Origin: an uncultured Eubacteriales bacterium | Lineage (GTDB): Bacteria; Bacillota; Clostridia; Oscillospirales; CAG-272 | Direction of reading: 5' to 3' | DNA: 30,210 nucleotides | Assembly (NCBI GenBank): GCA_934446065.1 | Contig: CAKSDP010000024.1 | Location: 1-30,210 of the forward strand | Shown here: positions 1-7,453 of the stretch, one piece after another | Position numbering within the stretch: the stretch's first letter is position 1 | Layout: each line of letters opens with the position of its first letter | Made by a program: the position numbers and the translations under genes | The notes under the pieces: generated by a model | Databases searched by the model: none | What the model was told of the DNA's origin: nothing | The model's input: the letters and a program-made list of their open reading frames with translations, nothing else

Positions 1-132
1 TCGTTCAACGATTTCAAAAACCAGCTTGCCGTTCACCTTCGCAAATACAATAACTTTCCCATGCGCCCGCTTAACTGTACCTCTCCCAAGGCTACTCTCG
101 ATAATTTTTTGAAGCATGGTGTAACATATCAT
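1..132 (-). CDS. Unrecognised partial reading frame, cut by the left edge
   Basis: I do not recognise this product. The minus strand is open from the window edge back past an ATG at 132 and a second ATG at 117; from 117 the 39 visible codons begin MLQKIIESSLGRGTV and contain a beta-like run KVIVFAKVNGKLVFEIVE. No Shine-Dalgarno sequence precedes either ATG. The same frame stays open back to about 387, but beyond about 206 it overlaps the DUF1003 gene and may be only its shadow. The stretch is more AT-rich than the genes that follow. It may be the start of a gene, the tail of a longer or decayed one, or chance. The missing left flank would decide. Confidence 0.3.
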   Translation of the reverse strand, partial: MICYTMLQKIIESSLGRGTVKRAHGKVIVFAKVNGKLVFEIVER

Positions 133-241
133 TGACAAACCAACAAAAAAAGTCTCCGACTCATCGCGCGGCGGATAAAATATATGTTGTAAAATTGGGG
201 CGTATGTGATATTATTAAGAAAAACGAAAGGGACAATACAA

Positions 242-757
242 ATGCAAAACGATAACGAGCGGATGAAGATTGTCCGCGAGATACTTGACATAACGGACAG
301 CGAGTTCACCGACGAGGAGCTGATCCACGAACTGATAAACACCAAGGTCACCGCCAATGCCGATTCCGGGACGCATCTGAGCTTCGGTCAGCGCGCATCG
401 GATGCGGTGGCGAAATTTGCCGGGAGCTGGGCGTTCATCTTCAGCTTTATCGCCGTGATGATCGTGTGGATGGCGGTAAATATCGTGCTTGCGGCACGGG
501 CGTTTGATGCGTATCCGTTTATCCTTCTGAACCTCGTCCTGTCATGCATTGCCGCGGTTCAGGCTCCGCTCATAATGATGAGTCAGAACAGGCAGGAGGC
601 AAAGGATCGCGAGCGTGCCGAGAACGATTACAAGGTCAACCTCAAGAACGAGCTTATAATCGACGACCTTCACAAGAAGATCGACCTCATACTGGAGAAT
701 GAGGAGCGCATCGAGCGCAAGCTTGACGAGCTGTCGCAAAAGCTCGGCGGAAACTGA
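242..757 (+). CDS. DUF1003 family membrane protein
   Basis: This is a 171-residue protein with the layout of the DUF1003 family, whose biochemical role is unknown. A soluble N-terminal part (about 1-60) leads to two membrane segments at about 63-83 and 91-112, joined by a short loop. The PLIMMSQNRQ motif that follows is characteristic of the family. Residues 115-171 are charged and heptad-like and probably form a cytoplasmic coiled coil. I chose the ATG at 242 because AAAGGG at 227-232 lies nine bases upstream; a GTG at 206 would add 12 residues but has no such site. The gene is a single unit ending at a strong hairpin shared with the convergent neighbour. Confidence 0.85.
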   Translation: MQNDNERMKIVREILDITDSEFTDEELIHELINTKVTANADSGTHLSFGQRASDAVAKFAGSWAFIFSFIAVMIVWMAVNIVLAARAFDAYPFILLNLVLSCIAAVQAPLIMMSQNRQEAKDRERAENDYKVNLKNELIIDDLHKKIDLILENEERIERKLDELSQKLGGN

Positions 758-762
758 ACGAA

Positions 763-798
763 AAACATCACCGGAGAATATTTTCTCCGGTGATGTTT
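763..798. terminator. Bidirectional terminator between convergent genes
   Basis: A perfect 16-bp stem (763-778 with 783-798) encloses the loop TATT. The A-rich left arm and T-rich right arm let it act in both directions, for the DUF1003 gene and for the zinc-ribbon gene ending at 809. Confidence 0.85.
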
Positions 799-808
799 GT
801 TATGCCTT

Positions 809-1723
809 TTATCTTATTTCGGTGAAGTCCGAGAGATCGGGGATCTTTGCCGGACCGAATTTGTATTCCGTGCGGAAAACGTATATCGCGTCATCGTATT
901 TTTCAAGGAAGTTATCGCCCATGTACGCAACGACTTTTCCCTCGCGGTACAGCAGTACCATCATCTCGTCGTTTCCGGTATCGATCGCCTTTGTGCGGTC
1001 ATATGTATGTACGGCGCAGACGTTTGCGGGCAGATAGCTCCAAAGCTGCTCGAGAAGCGGAGCCTGCTCGGCGCTTGTGGGGTAGTACACCTTCTTATCG
1101 GTGAGATCGTATACGACTGTTTCATCATTCTTTACCGAAACGATGAAGTTTCTGCCGGAAAGCTCTCCCGCCGCCTTGCCGTTGAACTTGAACTCATAGC
1201 GCGACTCGTCGCCGACAAAGCTTTTTGAAATTTTTGTGGTCTTGTCTCCGGCGATGGAGAGACTGAATTCGCCTTCCTCGGAGTATTTTTTGACAAGGCC
1301 GTTGAGCGTTATCGAGCTGCCCTCGACGATCTCGTGATCGAAGATGACATCATCGGTTGCGGCGTCAAACTTTTTTGCCGTCCGATCGAATGCCCATCCG
1401 TAAAAATTCGCACTGTCGGTCAGATTGCCGAAAACCTTCAATCCTCCGCCGATCAGAAGAACGATGACAGCGAGAACGAATACGCGCTTTACGAATCTTG
1501 TGAAGCCGCTGACACGCTCTTTTGCCGCCTCGGCTTCATTCTTCCGCCATTCGGCGCGTTCTTCTTCCGTCAGACTGTCCCAGATTTTTTTCTTTTTTTC
1601 TTCGTCTTCTTTCTTCTTGCGGTCCTCCTCCGCTTTCTTGTTGTATGAGGCGCAGGTCGGACACAGTTCGTTAGAATTAAGCTCATTTACAACATGACCG
1701 CATTTTTTACACATTCCTGCCAT
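809..1723 (-). CDS. Zinc-ribbon membrane protein of unknown function
   Basis: The 304-residue product has four visible parts. A zinc ribbon occupies residues 5-24 (C5-x2-C8 and C21-x2-C24). A very charged, Lys/Glu-rich helix follows at about 28-70, then one membrane segment at about 81-99. The remainder, about 100-304, has alternating polar/hydrophobic strands typical of an extracytoplasmic beta-rich domain. The charged helix plus ribbon would sit in the cytoplasm, so the protein could link an intracellular metal or nucleic-acid contact to an outside domain, but this is inference. I recognise no named family. The start is supported by GGAGGGAC just upstream and by a promoter at 1789-1817. Confidence 0.75.
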   Translation of the reverse strand: MAGMCKKCGHVVNELNSNELCPTCASYNKKAEEDRKKKEDEEKKKKIWDSLTEEERAEWRKNEAEAAKERVSGFTRFVKRVFVLAVIVLLIGGGLKVFGNLTDSANFYGWAFDRTAKKFDAATDDVIFDHEIVEGSSITLNGLVKKYSEEGEFSLSIAGDKTTKISKSFVGDESRYEFKFNGKAAGELSGRNFIVSVKNDETVVYDLTDKKVYYPTSAEQAPLLEQLWSYLPANVCAVHTYDRTKAIDTGNDEMMVLLYREGKVVAYMGDNFLEKYDDAIYVFRTEYKFGPAKIPDLSDFTEIR

Positions 1724-1788
1724 AATAATGTCCCTCCGTCTTAAAGAAAAAAGGCGATATGTGTATATTCAATCGCCCGCTTTTGATA

Positions 1789-1817
1789 ATTATACCATAT
1801 TTTCGGTGCAAAATCAA
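1789..1817 (-). promoter_or_regulatory. Sigma-A promoter of the zinc-ribbon gene
   Basis: Read on the minus strand, TTGATT (1812-1817) and TATAAT (1789-1794) are separated by 17 bases. It fires away from the tmk promoter in the same intergenic region. Confidence 0.75.
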
Positions 1818-1868
1818 GATATTTTTACATATTTGTCAAACGGTACGCCGTCGGTGCGTAAAAACGGC

Positions 1869-1897
1869 TTGACAGCCGCCATGCTTTAACTTATAAT
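1869..1897 (+). promoter_or_regulatory. Sigma-A promoter of tmk
   Basis: Consensus TTGACA (1869-1874), a 17-base spacer and consensus TATAAT (1892-1897) lie 40 bases before the tmk start codon. Confidence 0.85.
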
Positions 1898-1936
1898 GTG
1901 TAGAGAACAACAGGCGCAAAGCGCACGGAGGCACAT

Positions 1937-2569
1937 ATGACGGGAAAATTCATAGCTCTTGAGGGGATCGACGGATCCGGAAAAAGCACGCAGCTGAAGC
2001 TCGCGGCTGACAGGCTGAGACAGCTCGGCTATGATGTACGCGAAACGCGCGAGCCGACCGATTTCCCCGTAGGCCGCCTTTTGCGTCAGATACTCACGGG
2101 CGAGGAGACGGCGGACGGCAGAACCATCGCGTCGCTTTTTGCGGCGGATCGTGTGGATCACCTGCTTCATCGCGGCGGAGTTATGGATATGCTCGGAGAG
2201 GGCGCGGTCGTCATGTGCGACAGATACTATTTTTCGTCGTATGCGTATCACGGATGCGATATGGCGATGGATCGCGTTATCGCCGCAAATCTGATCTCCG
2301 CAGATATTCTGCGCCCCGACGTAACGGTGTTTGTCGATATTCCCGTTGAAGTCGCGCTTGAGAGAATAACGCGTGGCAGGGATCACGTTGAGCTGTTTGA
2401 AACAAAGGATCGTCTGACACGTGTCCGCGAAAAATATTTTGAAGCGTTTGAGAAGCTTGCGGATACCGAAAACGTGGCTGTGATAAGCGGAGATGCCGCT
2501 CCGGAGGAGGTCACCTCGCGCATTATGAAGGTTCTGATGCCTGTCGTATCGGGCGGCGCCGCAAAATAA
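1937..2569 (+). CDS. tmk: Thymidylate kinase
   Basis: dTMP kinase phosphorylates dTMP to dTDP with ATP, feeding DNA precursor synthesis in the cytoplasm. The 210-residue length is normal. The P-loop is GIDGSGKST at residues 10-18. The substrate motif REPTDFPVGR follows, then DRYYFSSYAYHG, the counterpart of the family's DRY-x-SS-x-AYQ motif, and a lid region with RGRDHVELFE. GGAGG at 1927-1931 lies five bases before the ATG. The gene has its own consensus promoter. It is not followed by holB or other replication genes, as it often is in Firmicutes, but by a tRNA operon. A weak 8-bp hairpin (2568-2590) without a T-run follows the stop. Confidence 0.93.
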   Translation: MTGKFIALEGIDGSGKSTQLKLAADRLRQLGYDVRETREPTDFPVGRLLRQILTGEETADGRTIASLFAADRVDHLLHRGGVMDMLGEGAVVMCDRYYFSSYAYHGCDMAMDRVIAANLISADILRPDVTVFVDIPVEVALERITRGRDHVELFETKDRLTRVREKYFEAFEKLADTENVAVISGDAAPEEVTSRIMKVLMPVVSGGAAK

Positions 2570-2602
2570 TTTCCGAAACTCCCGGAAATTTCAAAATAAG
2601 TG

Positions 2603-2631
2603 TTGACAAGCACCAAGCTGTATGATATAAT
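2603..2631 (+). promoter_or_regulatory. tRNA operon promoter
   Basis: TTGACA (2603-2608), a 17-base spacer and TATAAT (2626-2631) place the transcription start only a few bases before the first tRNA, as expected for a stable-RNA promoter. Confidence 0.85.
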
Positions 2632-2643
2632 ACTAAGGCGCGT

Positions 2644-2720
2644 GGCGGAATAGCTCAGCTGGCTAGAGCATCCGGTTCATACCCGGCAGGTCACAGGTTC
2701 AAATCCCGTTTCCGCCACCA
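2644..2720 (+). tRNA. tRNA with anticodon CAT (elongator Met, or Ile2)
   Basis: A 77-nt cloverleaf with encoded CCA. The acceptor GGCGGAA pairs fully with TTCCGCC and the D-stem GCTC with GAGC. The anticodon CAT is at 2678-2680 and the T-loop is TTCAAAT. The first acceptor pair is G-C and the anticodon stem lacks the three G-C pairs of initiator tRNA, so this is not the initiator. Lysidine-type Ile2 cannot be excluded from sequence. There are two mismatches: T-C at the outer anticodon stem and A-C in the T-stem. Confidence 0.92.
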
Positions 2721-2727
2721 ATTTTTT

Positions 2728-2802
2728 GGCCCGTTGGTCAAGAGGTTAAGACACCGCCCTTTCACGGCAGTAACGCGGGTTCGATTCCCGCACGGGTCAC
2801 CA
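2728..2802 (+). tRNA. tRNA-Glu (TTC)
   Basis: A 75-nt cloverleaf with encoded CCA. The acceptor GGCCCGT pairs with ACGGGTC, including one G-T wobble. Anticodon TTC is at 2761-2763 in the loop CTTTCAC, and the T-arm GCGGG-TTCGATT-CCCGC is perfect. It lies seven bases after the Met tRNA, so the two are co-transcribed. Confidence 0.95.
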
Positions 2803-2806
2803 AAAT

Positions 2807-2836
2807 AGGGCGTTCGTCAGAGCGCCCTGTTTTTTT
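2807..2836 (+). terminator. Rho-independent terminator of the tRNA operon
   Basis: AGGGCG (2807-2812) pairs with CGCCCT (2823-2828) and is followed by a run of seven T residues. Confidence 0.85.
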
Positions 2837-2842
2837 GACCCG

Positions 2843-2877
2843 ATAAAAGAGGTTGCCACGCCGGCAGCCTCTTTTAT
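2843..2877. terminator. Second hairpin behind the tRNA operon
   Basis: ATAAAAGAGG (2843-2852) pairs perfectly with CCTCTTTTAT (2868-2877), with an inner GCC/GGC. It is either a back-up terminator or a bidirectional one. Confidence 0.6.
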
Positions 2878-2900
2878 TATCTCAAAATTCCGATATTATT

Positions 2901-2937
2901 AAAAAATTCCGAGAGCTTTATGCTCTCGGGATTTTTT
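2901..2937. terminator. Terminator at the end of the ABC transporter operon
   Basis: A 16-bp stem with one wobble (2901-2916 with 2922-2937), loop TTTAT and A/T-rich outer arms. It lies 15 bases beyond the minus-strand stop at 2953 and can also stop plus-strand transcripts from the tRNAs. Confidence 0.85.
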
Positions 2938-2952
2938 GCTATAAGAAACGTG

Positions 2953-4551
2953 TTACAGGTCGGCGAAGAGCTTTGCGCCGCGCGTGGATATCCAGCGCCT
3001 GATCGCGATCGACAGAGCCGCCGTCACGGCAATGACTGCGAGCATATAGACTGTCGGACTGACGACTTTGCGACAGAGAAAGATAAGTCCGCCGATCGCC
3101 ACCGCGTAAAGCGTGCCGAGCAGCATTGCGATAATCACGCTTGCCGACTGCTTGACCGGCGTCACCTCCGACGTCCACGTCAGATTCGGACGCATCACTC
3201 CGATCGCGAGTCCGATGAGCGCCGTGAGATACACAAACAGAAGCACTGCCGCAGCCGACAGAATCACCATTACCGGCGACTCGCCCGCCGTGACCGAGAT
3301 TGCGACAGAGCAGAACAGCGCGGGCACAAGCGTCACGGCGAGGTGAACGCAGAGCTTGGCACGGAGCACCTGCCACGGTTTGACCGGGAGCGAATGCAGT
3401 ATCCAAAGGCTCTTTCCCTCAAGAGATACGGACGGCGATGTCACTGTGTTCATCGATGCGGCAAGGCAGACGATGCCGACCACCACAGCGGGAACCGTTT
3501 CGACCATGTCTCCGAGCATTACGGACACCTGCGGCATGAACGTCCCGAGCTTCGCAATACCGAGCCCTCCGAGGATCACAAGGAAAAGCGATCCGATCGC
3601 GCAGTTCAGGATATACACCGGACATGACAGAAAGTACGAAAACTCCTTCGAGAACAGCGCGCGGGAGACGGGGCGTACCTTTGCGCGTTCGTGGCGGTAA
3701 GCCTTTTTCGTGCTGCTCGATGTAGCTGTCGCGATCCGCAGGAAGCTGCGCGAGAGCACGAGGCACGTGAGTACGAACAGGGCGATGATCACGCCGCCGA
3801 CGATCGCGATAGCCTTGGCATCGCCCACGCCGACCTGCCCGAACAGATACAGCGGGTACGCTGAATCCTTTACCATCGCGCCGTAGATCACGGCGTTTTG
3901 CAGGATGTTCTCAAGTACCGACTGAGCTTTGTAGTAGCAGAAGTAGTACAGCGCGATAAACGCGAGGGATATGAGCACGGTGACGATGCTCTTGTGTTTC
4001 AGCTTCAGGCTGATCCTTGCGACGGCATAGCCGAGCACGCACGAGAGTACAAGCACGAATACGGAGACGAGCAGCGTCATGATTATCCCGCCGATAAGCG
4101 CCGCCACCGAGAAGCGTGCCGTTACAAGATACACGACGACCGCCGGTATCATTACAACTGCCGAGTAGAGAAGCCCCATCAGGTATACGCTTAGCAGGCG
4201 GGACGCCATGATCGAGCGGACTGGGATCGGCATCGAGAGCAAAAGATCGTTGTCGTGTGCAAGATACAGACCGGAGTATGTGTTAAACACGCTGCCGAAT
4301 GCGCCGAGCACTACCGCGAGCATACCCATGATCGCGAAATACAGGAAATCCATGCCTACGGTATGAAGCGCGAAGCACATCGAGTAGGACAGAAACGTGA
4401 ACATACCTCCGAGAACACCGATCATCAGCAGCCCGAACAGCACAAAATACGCTATCGTCGCGGCAGCCGAACGCTTCTTGTTTTTCTTCGGATCGTAGTA
4501 GTAGGCGCGGAATATTTCGGACAGCTGTTTTTTCAGAAGCAGTTTAAGCAT
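2953..4551 (-). CDS. ABC exporter membrane subunit (large)
   Basis: This 532-residue polytopic protein would form the membrane part of an ABC exporter with the ATPase encoded just before it. I count about ten to twelve hydrophobic segments in two groups, separated by a basic cytoplasmic stretch near 285-310 (STKKAYRHERAKVRP). The substrate is unknown. The ATG at 4551 is chosen because GGAGG lies seven bases upstream, inside the ATPase gene, and the coding ends overlap by eight bases. A longer reading from 4608 would run deep into the ATPase gene. This translational coupling, plus adjacency, argues for one complex. It resembles the large ABC-2-type permeases seen in Clostridia rather than the short 6-segment kind found upstream. 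Confidence 0.85.
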   Translation of the reverse strand: MLKLLLKKQLSEIFRAYYYDPKKNKKRSAAATIAYFVLFGLLMIGVLGGMFTFLSYSMCFALHTVGMDFLYFAIMGMLAVVLGAFGSVFNTYSGLYLAHDNDLLLSMPIPVRSIMASRLLSVYLMGLLYSAVVMIPAVVVYLVTARFSVAALIGGIIMTLLVSVFVLVLSCVLGYAVARISLKLKHKSIVTVLISLAFIALYYFCYYKAQSVLENILQNAVIYGAMVKDSAYPLYLFGQVGVGDAKAIAIVGGVIIALFVLTCLVLSRSFLRIATATSSSTKKAYRHERAKVRPVSRALFSKEFSYFLSCPVYILNCAIGSLFLVILGGLGIAKLGTFMPQVSVMLGDMVETVPAVVVGIVCLAASMNTVTSPSVSLEGKSLWILHSLPVKPWQVLRAKLCVHLAVTLVPALFCSVAISVTAGESPVMVILSAAAVLLFVYLTALIGLAIGVMRPNLTWTSEVTPVKQSASVIIAMLLGTLYAVAIGGLIFLCRKVVSPTVYMLAVIAVTAALSIAIRRWISTRGAKLFADL

Positions 4552-5257
4552 TGTCGTCCTCCAACTCGAGGAATACCTCCTCGAGGCTGTCGTCTCCGCG
4601 AACCTCATCCATCGTACCGGAGCGGATTAGGCGACCACCCTTGATTATCGCGACCTTGTCGCAGAGCTTTTCCGCGACCTCAAGCACGTGCGTCGAGAAG
4701 AATATCGCACCGCCGCCGTCGCACATATCGCGCATCATTCCCTTGAGAACGTGAGCTGCCTTGGGATCAAGGCCGACGAACGGCTCATCCATGATGATGA
4801 GCTTCGGCGCATGGATCCACGCCGCGATTATCGCGAGCTTCTGCTTCATGCCGTGCGAGTAGTCCGCGATAGCCTGACCGAGGGAGTCCGTAAGCTCGAA
4901 GAGATCGGCATATTTCTTTATCCGCTCCTCGCGCTCGGAGGCACCGACGCCGAAAATGTCCGCGATGAAGTTCAGGTATTTGATGCCCGTCATGAATTCA
5001 TAAAGATCGGGATTGTCGGGAATGTAGGCGAGCTTTTTCTTGCAGGTGATCGGATCGTCGGCAACGGACGTGCCGTCGATCTCGATCTTTCCCGAGTCAA
5101 ACTGCATTATGCCGACAACAGCCTTGAGGGTCGTTGTCTTTCCGGCGCCGTTGTGACCGATGAATCCGTAGATCTCACCGGGGGCGATGCGGAGGGAGAG
5201 ATCGTCTACCGCCCGCTTCTCCCCGTATGTTTTTGTCAGATGGCTGATATTCAGCAT
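4544..5257 (-). CDS. ABC transporter ATP-binding protein (second cassette)
   Basis: The 237-residue nucleotide-binding subunit has Walker A GHNGAGKTT at residues 34-42. Its signature motif is degenerate, SHGMKQK in place of LSGGQ, as is common in exporter ATPases of this group. Walker B is KLIIMDEPFVGLD and the switch histidine lies in FFSTHVLE. It should power the large permease encoded by the overlapping downstream gene. GGAGG lies seven bases before the ATG at 5257. A 63-base gap containing a GC-rich hairpin separates it from the preceding permease, but all four transporter genes share a strand and no new promoter is evident. Confidence 0.92.
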   Translation of the reverse strand: MLNISHLTKTYGEKRAVDDLSLRIAPGEIYGFIGHNGAGKTTTLKAVVGIMQFDSGKIEIDGTSVADDPITCKKKLAYIPDNPDLYEFMTGIKYLNFIADIFGVGASEREERIKKYADLFELTDSLGQAIADYSHGMKQKLAIIAAWIHAPKLIIMDEPFVGLDPKAAHVLKGMMRDMCDGGGAIFFSTHVLEVAEKLCDKVAIIKGGRLIRSGTMDEVRGDDSLEEVFLELEDDNA

Positions 5258-5274
5258 TTATAGTCCTCCGTGGT

Positions 5275-5291
5275 CGGCGGTGTGACCGCCG
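5275..5291 (-). other. GC-rich stem-loop between the two ABC cassettes
   Basis: CGGCGGT and ACCGCCG pair perfectly around GTG, just upstream of the second cassette's ribosome binding site. There is no T-run after it on the minus strand. It may be a processing or stability element that sets the ratio of the two cassettes. Confidence 0.45.
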
Positions 5292-5320
5292 TGTTTCCGT
5301 TTTACTGTGAGATGTGAGCG

Positions 5321-6211
5321 TTACTTTTTTGCAAGCTTGTTTTCGAGTATGTACAGAAGAATGAACAGCGCGGCAGCCCCCGCGATTATCGCAAATGATG
5401 CCGAGAGGGACACCCTTTCGCCAAAGAAGTACAGATTGCAGTCGATCGAGTCGCGTATCTTGTCAACAATGTCGGCAGGGAAGCCGACCTCAGCCATCTC
5501 GTCAAACACTCCCGCAAGCGTGTGATTGCGTATCACGCTTGTGCCGTATGTACCGGGCAGGAATGACAGAACGCGCTGAAGCCACTCGGGGAAGTTCGAG
5601 ATCGGCATATATGCGCCGCATATGAAGCCGTAGCTTGAGCTGACGATTGTGCCGACGGCGGAGATCTGCCCCTGTGTCGTGAGGAAGAAGTTCACGACGC
5701 TTGAGAGCGCGGTTCCGAACATCACAAGAACAACAAGATCAATGAGCACCCACATAACGTCTGAAGCGGACATATACCAACCGGTGTTTGCGAGGTATAT
5801 AAATCCCGCGCCTGCGGCGATGAGGCACACGAGAAGTGACGACAGAAACGTGGCTGTGTAGTAGCCGAGCGCCATGACCGACGGCTTTACCGGAGTCATC
5901 CGGAGATCGCGGACGGCGCCGGTCGTTTTGTCCTGGACCATCAGCATATTGCAGCAGAACGACACCGTGACGGCGCTGACCGCGAGAAGCGAGGAGAGCA
6001 GCTGACCGCCGACAGTCGCGTCGATCAGATCGTCCGGTATCGGCAGCCCCTGCGGCAGAGCCGAGACAAAGCTGTCGTGATAAACGTTTGCGAGGAATGT
6101 TGCGTACAGCACAAGGAGTATCATCGGGGTTATGAGCGCCGAGAAGAAAAGCCCCTTGTCGCAGAAGAAAAGCCTGCTGTTGCGGCGTGTAAGATTCAGA
6201 AATTCTTTCAT
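5321..6211 (-). CDS. ABC-2 type permease (first cassette)
   Basis: This 296-residue membrane protein fits the ABC-2 (DrrB-like) permease family. After a polar N-terminus comes a first segment near 22-42, then an extracytoplasmic loop, and further membrane segments at roughly 72-92, 107-137, 146-172, 180-207 and 268-291, about six in all. The loop before the last segment is long. It starts with ATGA overlap on the ATPase gene (ATG at 6211, TGA at 6210-6208), with GGAGGTGAG upstream, so the two are translationally coupled. Export of a lipid, drug or peptide is typical of the family, but the cargo here is unknown. Confidence 0.88.
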   Translation of the reverse strand: MKEFLNLTRRNSRLFFCDKGLFFSALITPMILLVLYATFLANVYHDSFVSALPQGLPIPDDLIDATVGGQLLSSLLAVSAVTVSFCCNMLMVQDKTTGAVRDLRMTPVKPSVMALGYYTATFLSSLLVCLIAAGAGFIYLANTGWYMSASDVMWVLIDLVVLVMFGTALSSVVNFFLTTQGQISAVGTIVSSSYGFICGAYMPISNFPEWLQRVLSFLPGTYGTSVIRNHTLAGVFDEMAEVGFPADIVDKIRDSIDCNLYFFGERVSLSASFAIIAGAAALFILLYILENKLAKK

Positions 6212-7122
6212 TTTGACTCACCTCCGCCAAGCTTTTTTCCTGTTACGGCGAGAAAAACATCGTCCATTTTTCCCTTGGTTATCTCGTAATCACTGAATAT
6301 CTCGGGGTGCTTCACGATAAGCTCCGTCGCTGCGGCTGTGTTCGGAACCCGGATCCGCACCGCGTCGCGCAGAGTCTCGAACGGAAGTCCGAGACCTGCT
6401 GCCGTCTCCTCCGTCACGCCGTACAGGGTGATGAAGTCGCCTGTGTAGGCGTTCTTCAGCTCGAGCGGAGTGCCCTCTGCGGCTTTCACGCCGCCGTCGA
6501 TTATTACAACATAGTCGGCATCTGCAGCTTCCTCCATGTAGTGAGTCGTGAGGAATACGGTCATGTTTTCGCTTTTTCTCAGCGAGGTCACAACATCCCA
6601 CAGAAGATGCCGCGTCTGAGGATCAAGCCCCGTCGTCGGCTCGTCAAGTATGAGAATGTCGGGGCGGTGTATCAGCGCACGCGCAATGTCGATGCGCCGT
6701 CTCTGTCCGCCGGAAAGCTTTCCGACCGTGCGGCCTAAAAGATCGCCGAAGTCGAGCAGCTCGCACAGCTCGTCAAGCCGCTCGTTGAAGCTCTTTCCGG
6801 AGATGCCGTAAAGAGCGGCGCGAGACCGCAGATTGTCGCGGACGCTGAGCGGTCGGTCGAGCACCGACGACTGGAATACAACGCCGAGATGCGGGCGAAC
6901 CGCCTGCATACTTTTTGAGATGTCCTCGCCGCAGACGGTGATTTTGCCGCTGTCAGCCGAAAGTGCGCCGCATATTATTGAGATCGTGGTCGATTTTCCG
7001 GCTCCGTTTACGCCGAGAAAGGCGAAAAGCTCGCCGCGGCGTACCTCAAGCGACAGATCGCGCACAGCGTGCACATCCCCGAAGGATTTTGAAAGATTGT
7101 CTATCTTTATTATATTGTCCAT
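6208..7122 (-). CDS. ABC transporter ATP-binding protein, DrrA-like (first cassette)
   Basis: The 304-residue ATPase carries Walker A GVNGAGKST at 37-45, a textbook signature LSGGQRRR, Walker B DILILDEPTTGLD and the switch-histidine motif TTHYMEEA. About 80 extra residues follow the ATPase core, as in DrrA-type exporter subunits. The ATG at 7122 is preferred over a 13-codon upstream extension because the extension would overlap the AbrB-type gene, while GGAGAAGGGA precedes 7122. It starts four bases after the regulator's stop and overlaps the permease by the ATGA tetranucleotide, so regulator, ATPase and permease form one operon. Confidence 0.93.
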   Translation of the reverse strand: MDNIIKIDNLSKSFGDVHAVRDLSLEVRRGELFAFLGVNGAGKSTTISIICGALSADSGKITVCGEDISKSMQAVRPHLGVVFQSSVLDRPLSVRDNLRSRAALYGISGKSFNERLDELCELLDFGDLLGRTVGKLSGGQRRRIDIARALIHRPDILILDEPTTGLDPQTRHLLWDVVTSLRKSENMTVFLTTHYMEEAADADYVVIIDGGVKAAEGTPLELKNAYTGDFITLYGVTEETAAGLGLPFETLRDAVRIRVPNTAAATELIVKHPEIFSDYEITKGKMDDVFLAVTGKKLGGGESK

Positions 7123-7126
7123 TGCC

Positions 7127-7345
7127 TTATCCCTTCTCCTTACCCGGATCCTGAGGATCAAAAAGTTTGTCTGTCAGATCCTCGATCACGTCGGATTTTA
7201 CAAGCGCAATACCGCGTTCCTTGTCGCACAGCACGATTATGGAATCACCCGGCACGATGCCGAACATTTTGCGCGCTTCTGCAGGGATCACGATCTGCCC
7301 CTTCTCTCCGACCTTGCTTATGCCTACATATTTGTCTTTTTCCAT
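7127..7345 (-). CDS. AbrB/SpoVT-type small DNA-binding protein
   Basis: A 72-residue protein with the swapped-hairpin AbrB fold: the core reads VGEKGQIVIPAEARKMFGIVPGD, split here only for description. Members bind DNA as dimers or tetramers and usually repress, and some are antitoxins. No toxin gene follows; instead an ABC ATPase begins four bases after the stop, so the natural guess is that it regulates the exporter operon and itself. The ATG at 7345 has GGAGG at proper spacing. An inverted repeat GTATA-N5-TATAC lies in the leader at 7356-7370 and could be its own operator. Confidence 0.85.
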   Translation of the reverse strand: MEKDKYVGISKVGEKGQIVIPAEARKMFGIVPGDSIIVLCDKERGIALVKSDVIEDLTDKLFDPQDPGKEKG

Positions 7346-7355
7346 GTATGCCTCC

Positions 7356-7370
7356 GTATATATGTTATAC
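7356..7370. promoter_or_regulatory. Possible AbrB operator in the leader
   Basis: GTATA, five bases, TATAC form a perfect dyad between the -10 box and the regulator's ribosome binding site. The role is inferred from position only. Confidence 0.35.
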
Positions 7371-7381
7371 ATCTCATACTA

Positions 7382-7410
7382 ATTATACTTCGTCGCGCTG
7401 CAAAAAGCAA
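7382..7410 (-). promoter_or_regulatory. Promoter of the AbrB-ABC operon
   Basis: On the minus strand, TTGCTT (7405-7410), a 17-base spacer and TATAAT (7382-7387). Confidence 0.7.
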
Positions 7411-7453
7411 TATTACATCGGAAAAATGCGGCAAAAAATTGCAATTTGCGTGA

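Noticed and set aside
2603..2940. tRNA cluster as an integration site for a mobile element
   Set aside because: No integrase, no repeated tRNA 3' end and no foreign-looking genes flank it.
2920..3627. A 235-codon open frame antisense to the large ABC permease
   Set aside because: It is Arg/His/Asp-rich and begins inside the operon terminator; it is a shadow of hydrophobic codons.
7127..7345. AbrB-type protein as an antitoxin
   Set aside because: No toxin gene follows; the next gene, four bases on, is a transporter ATPase.
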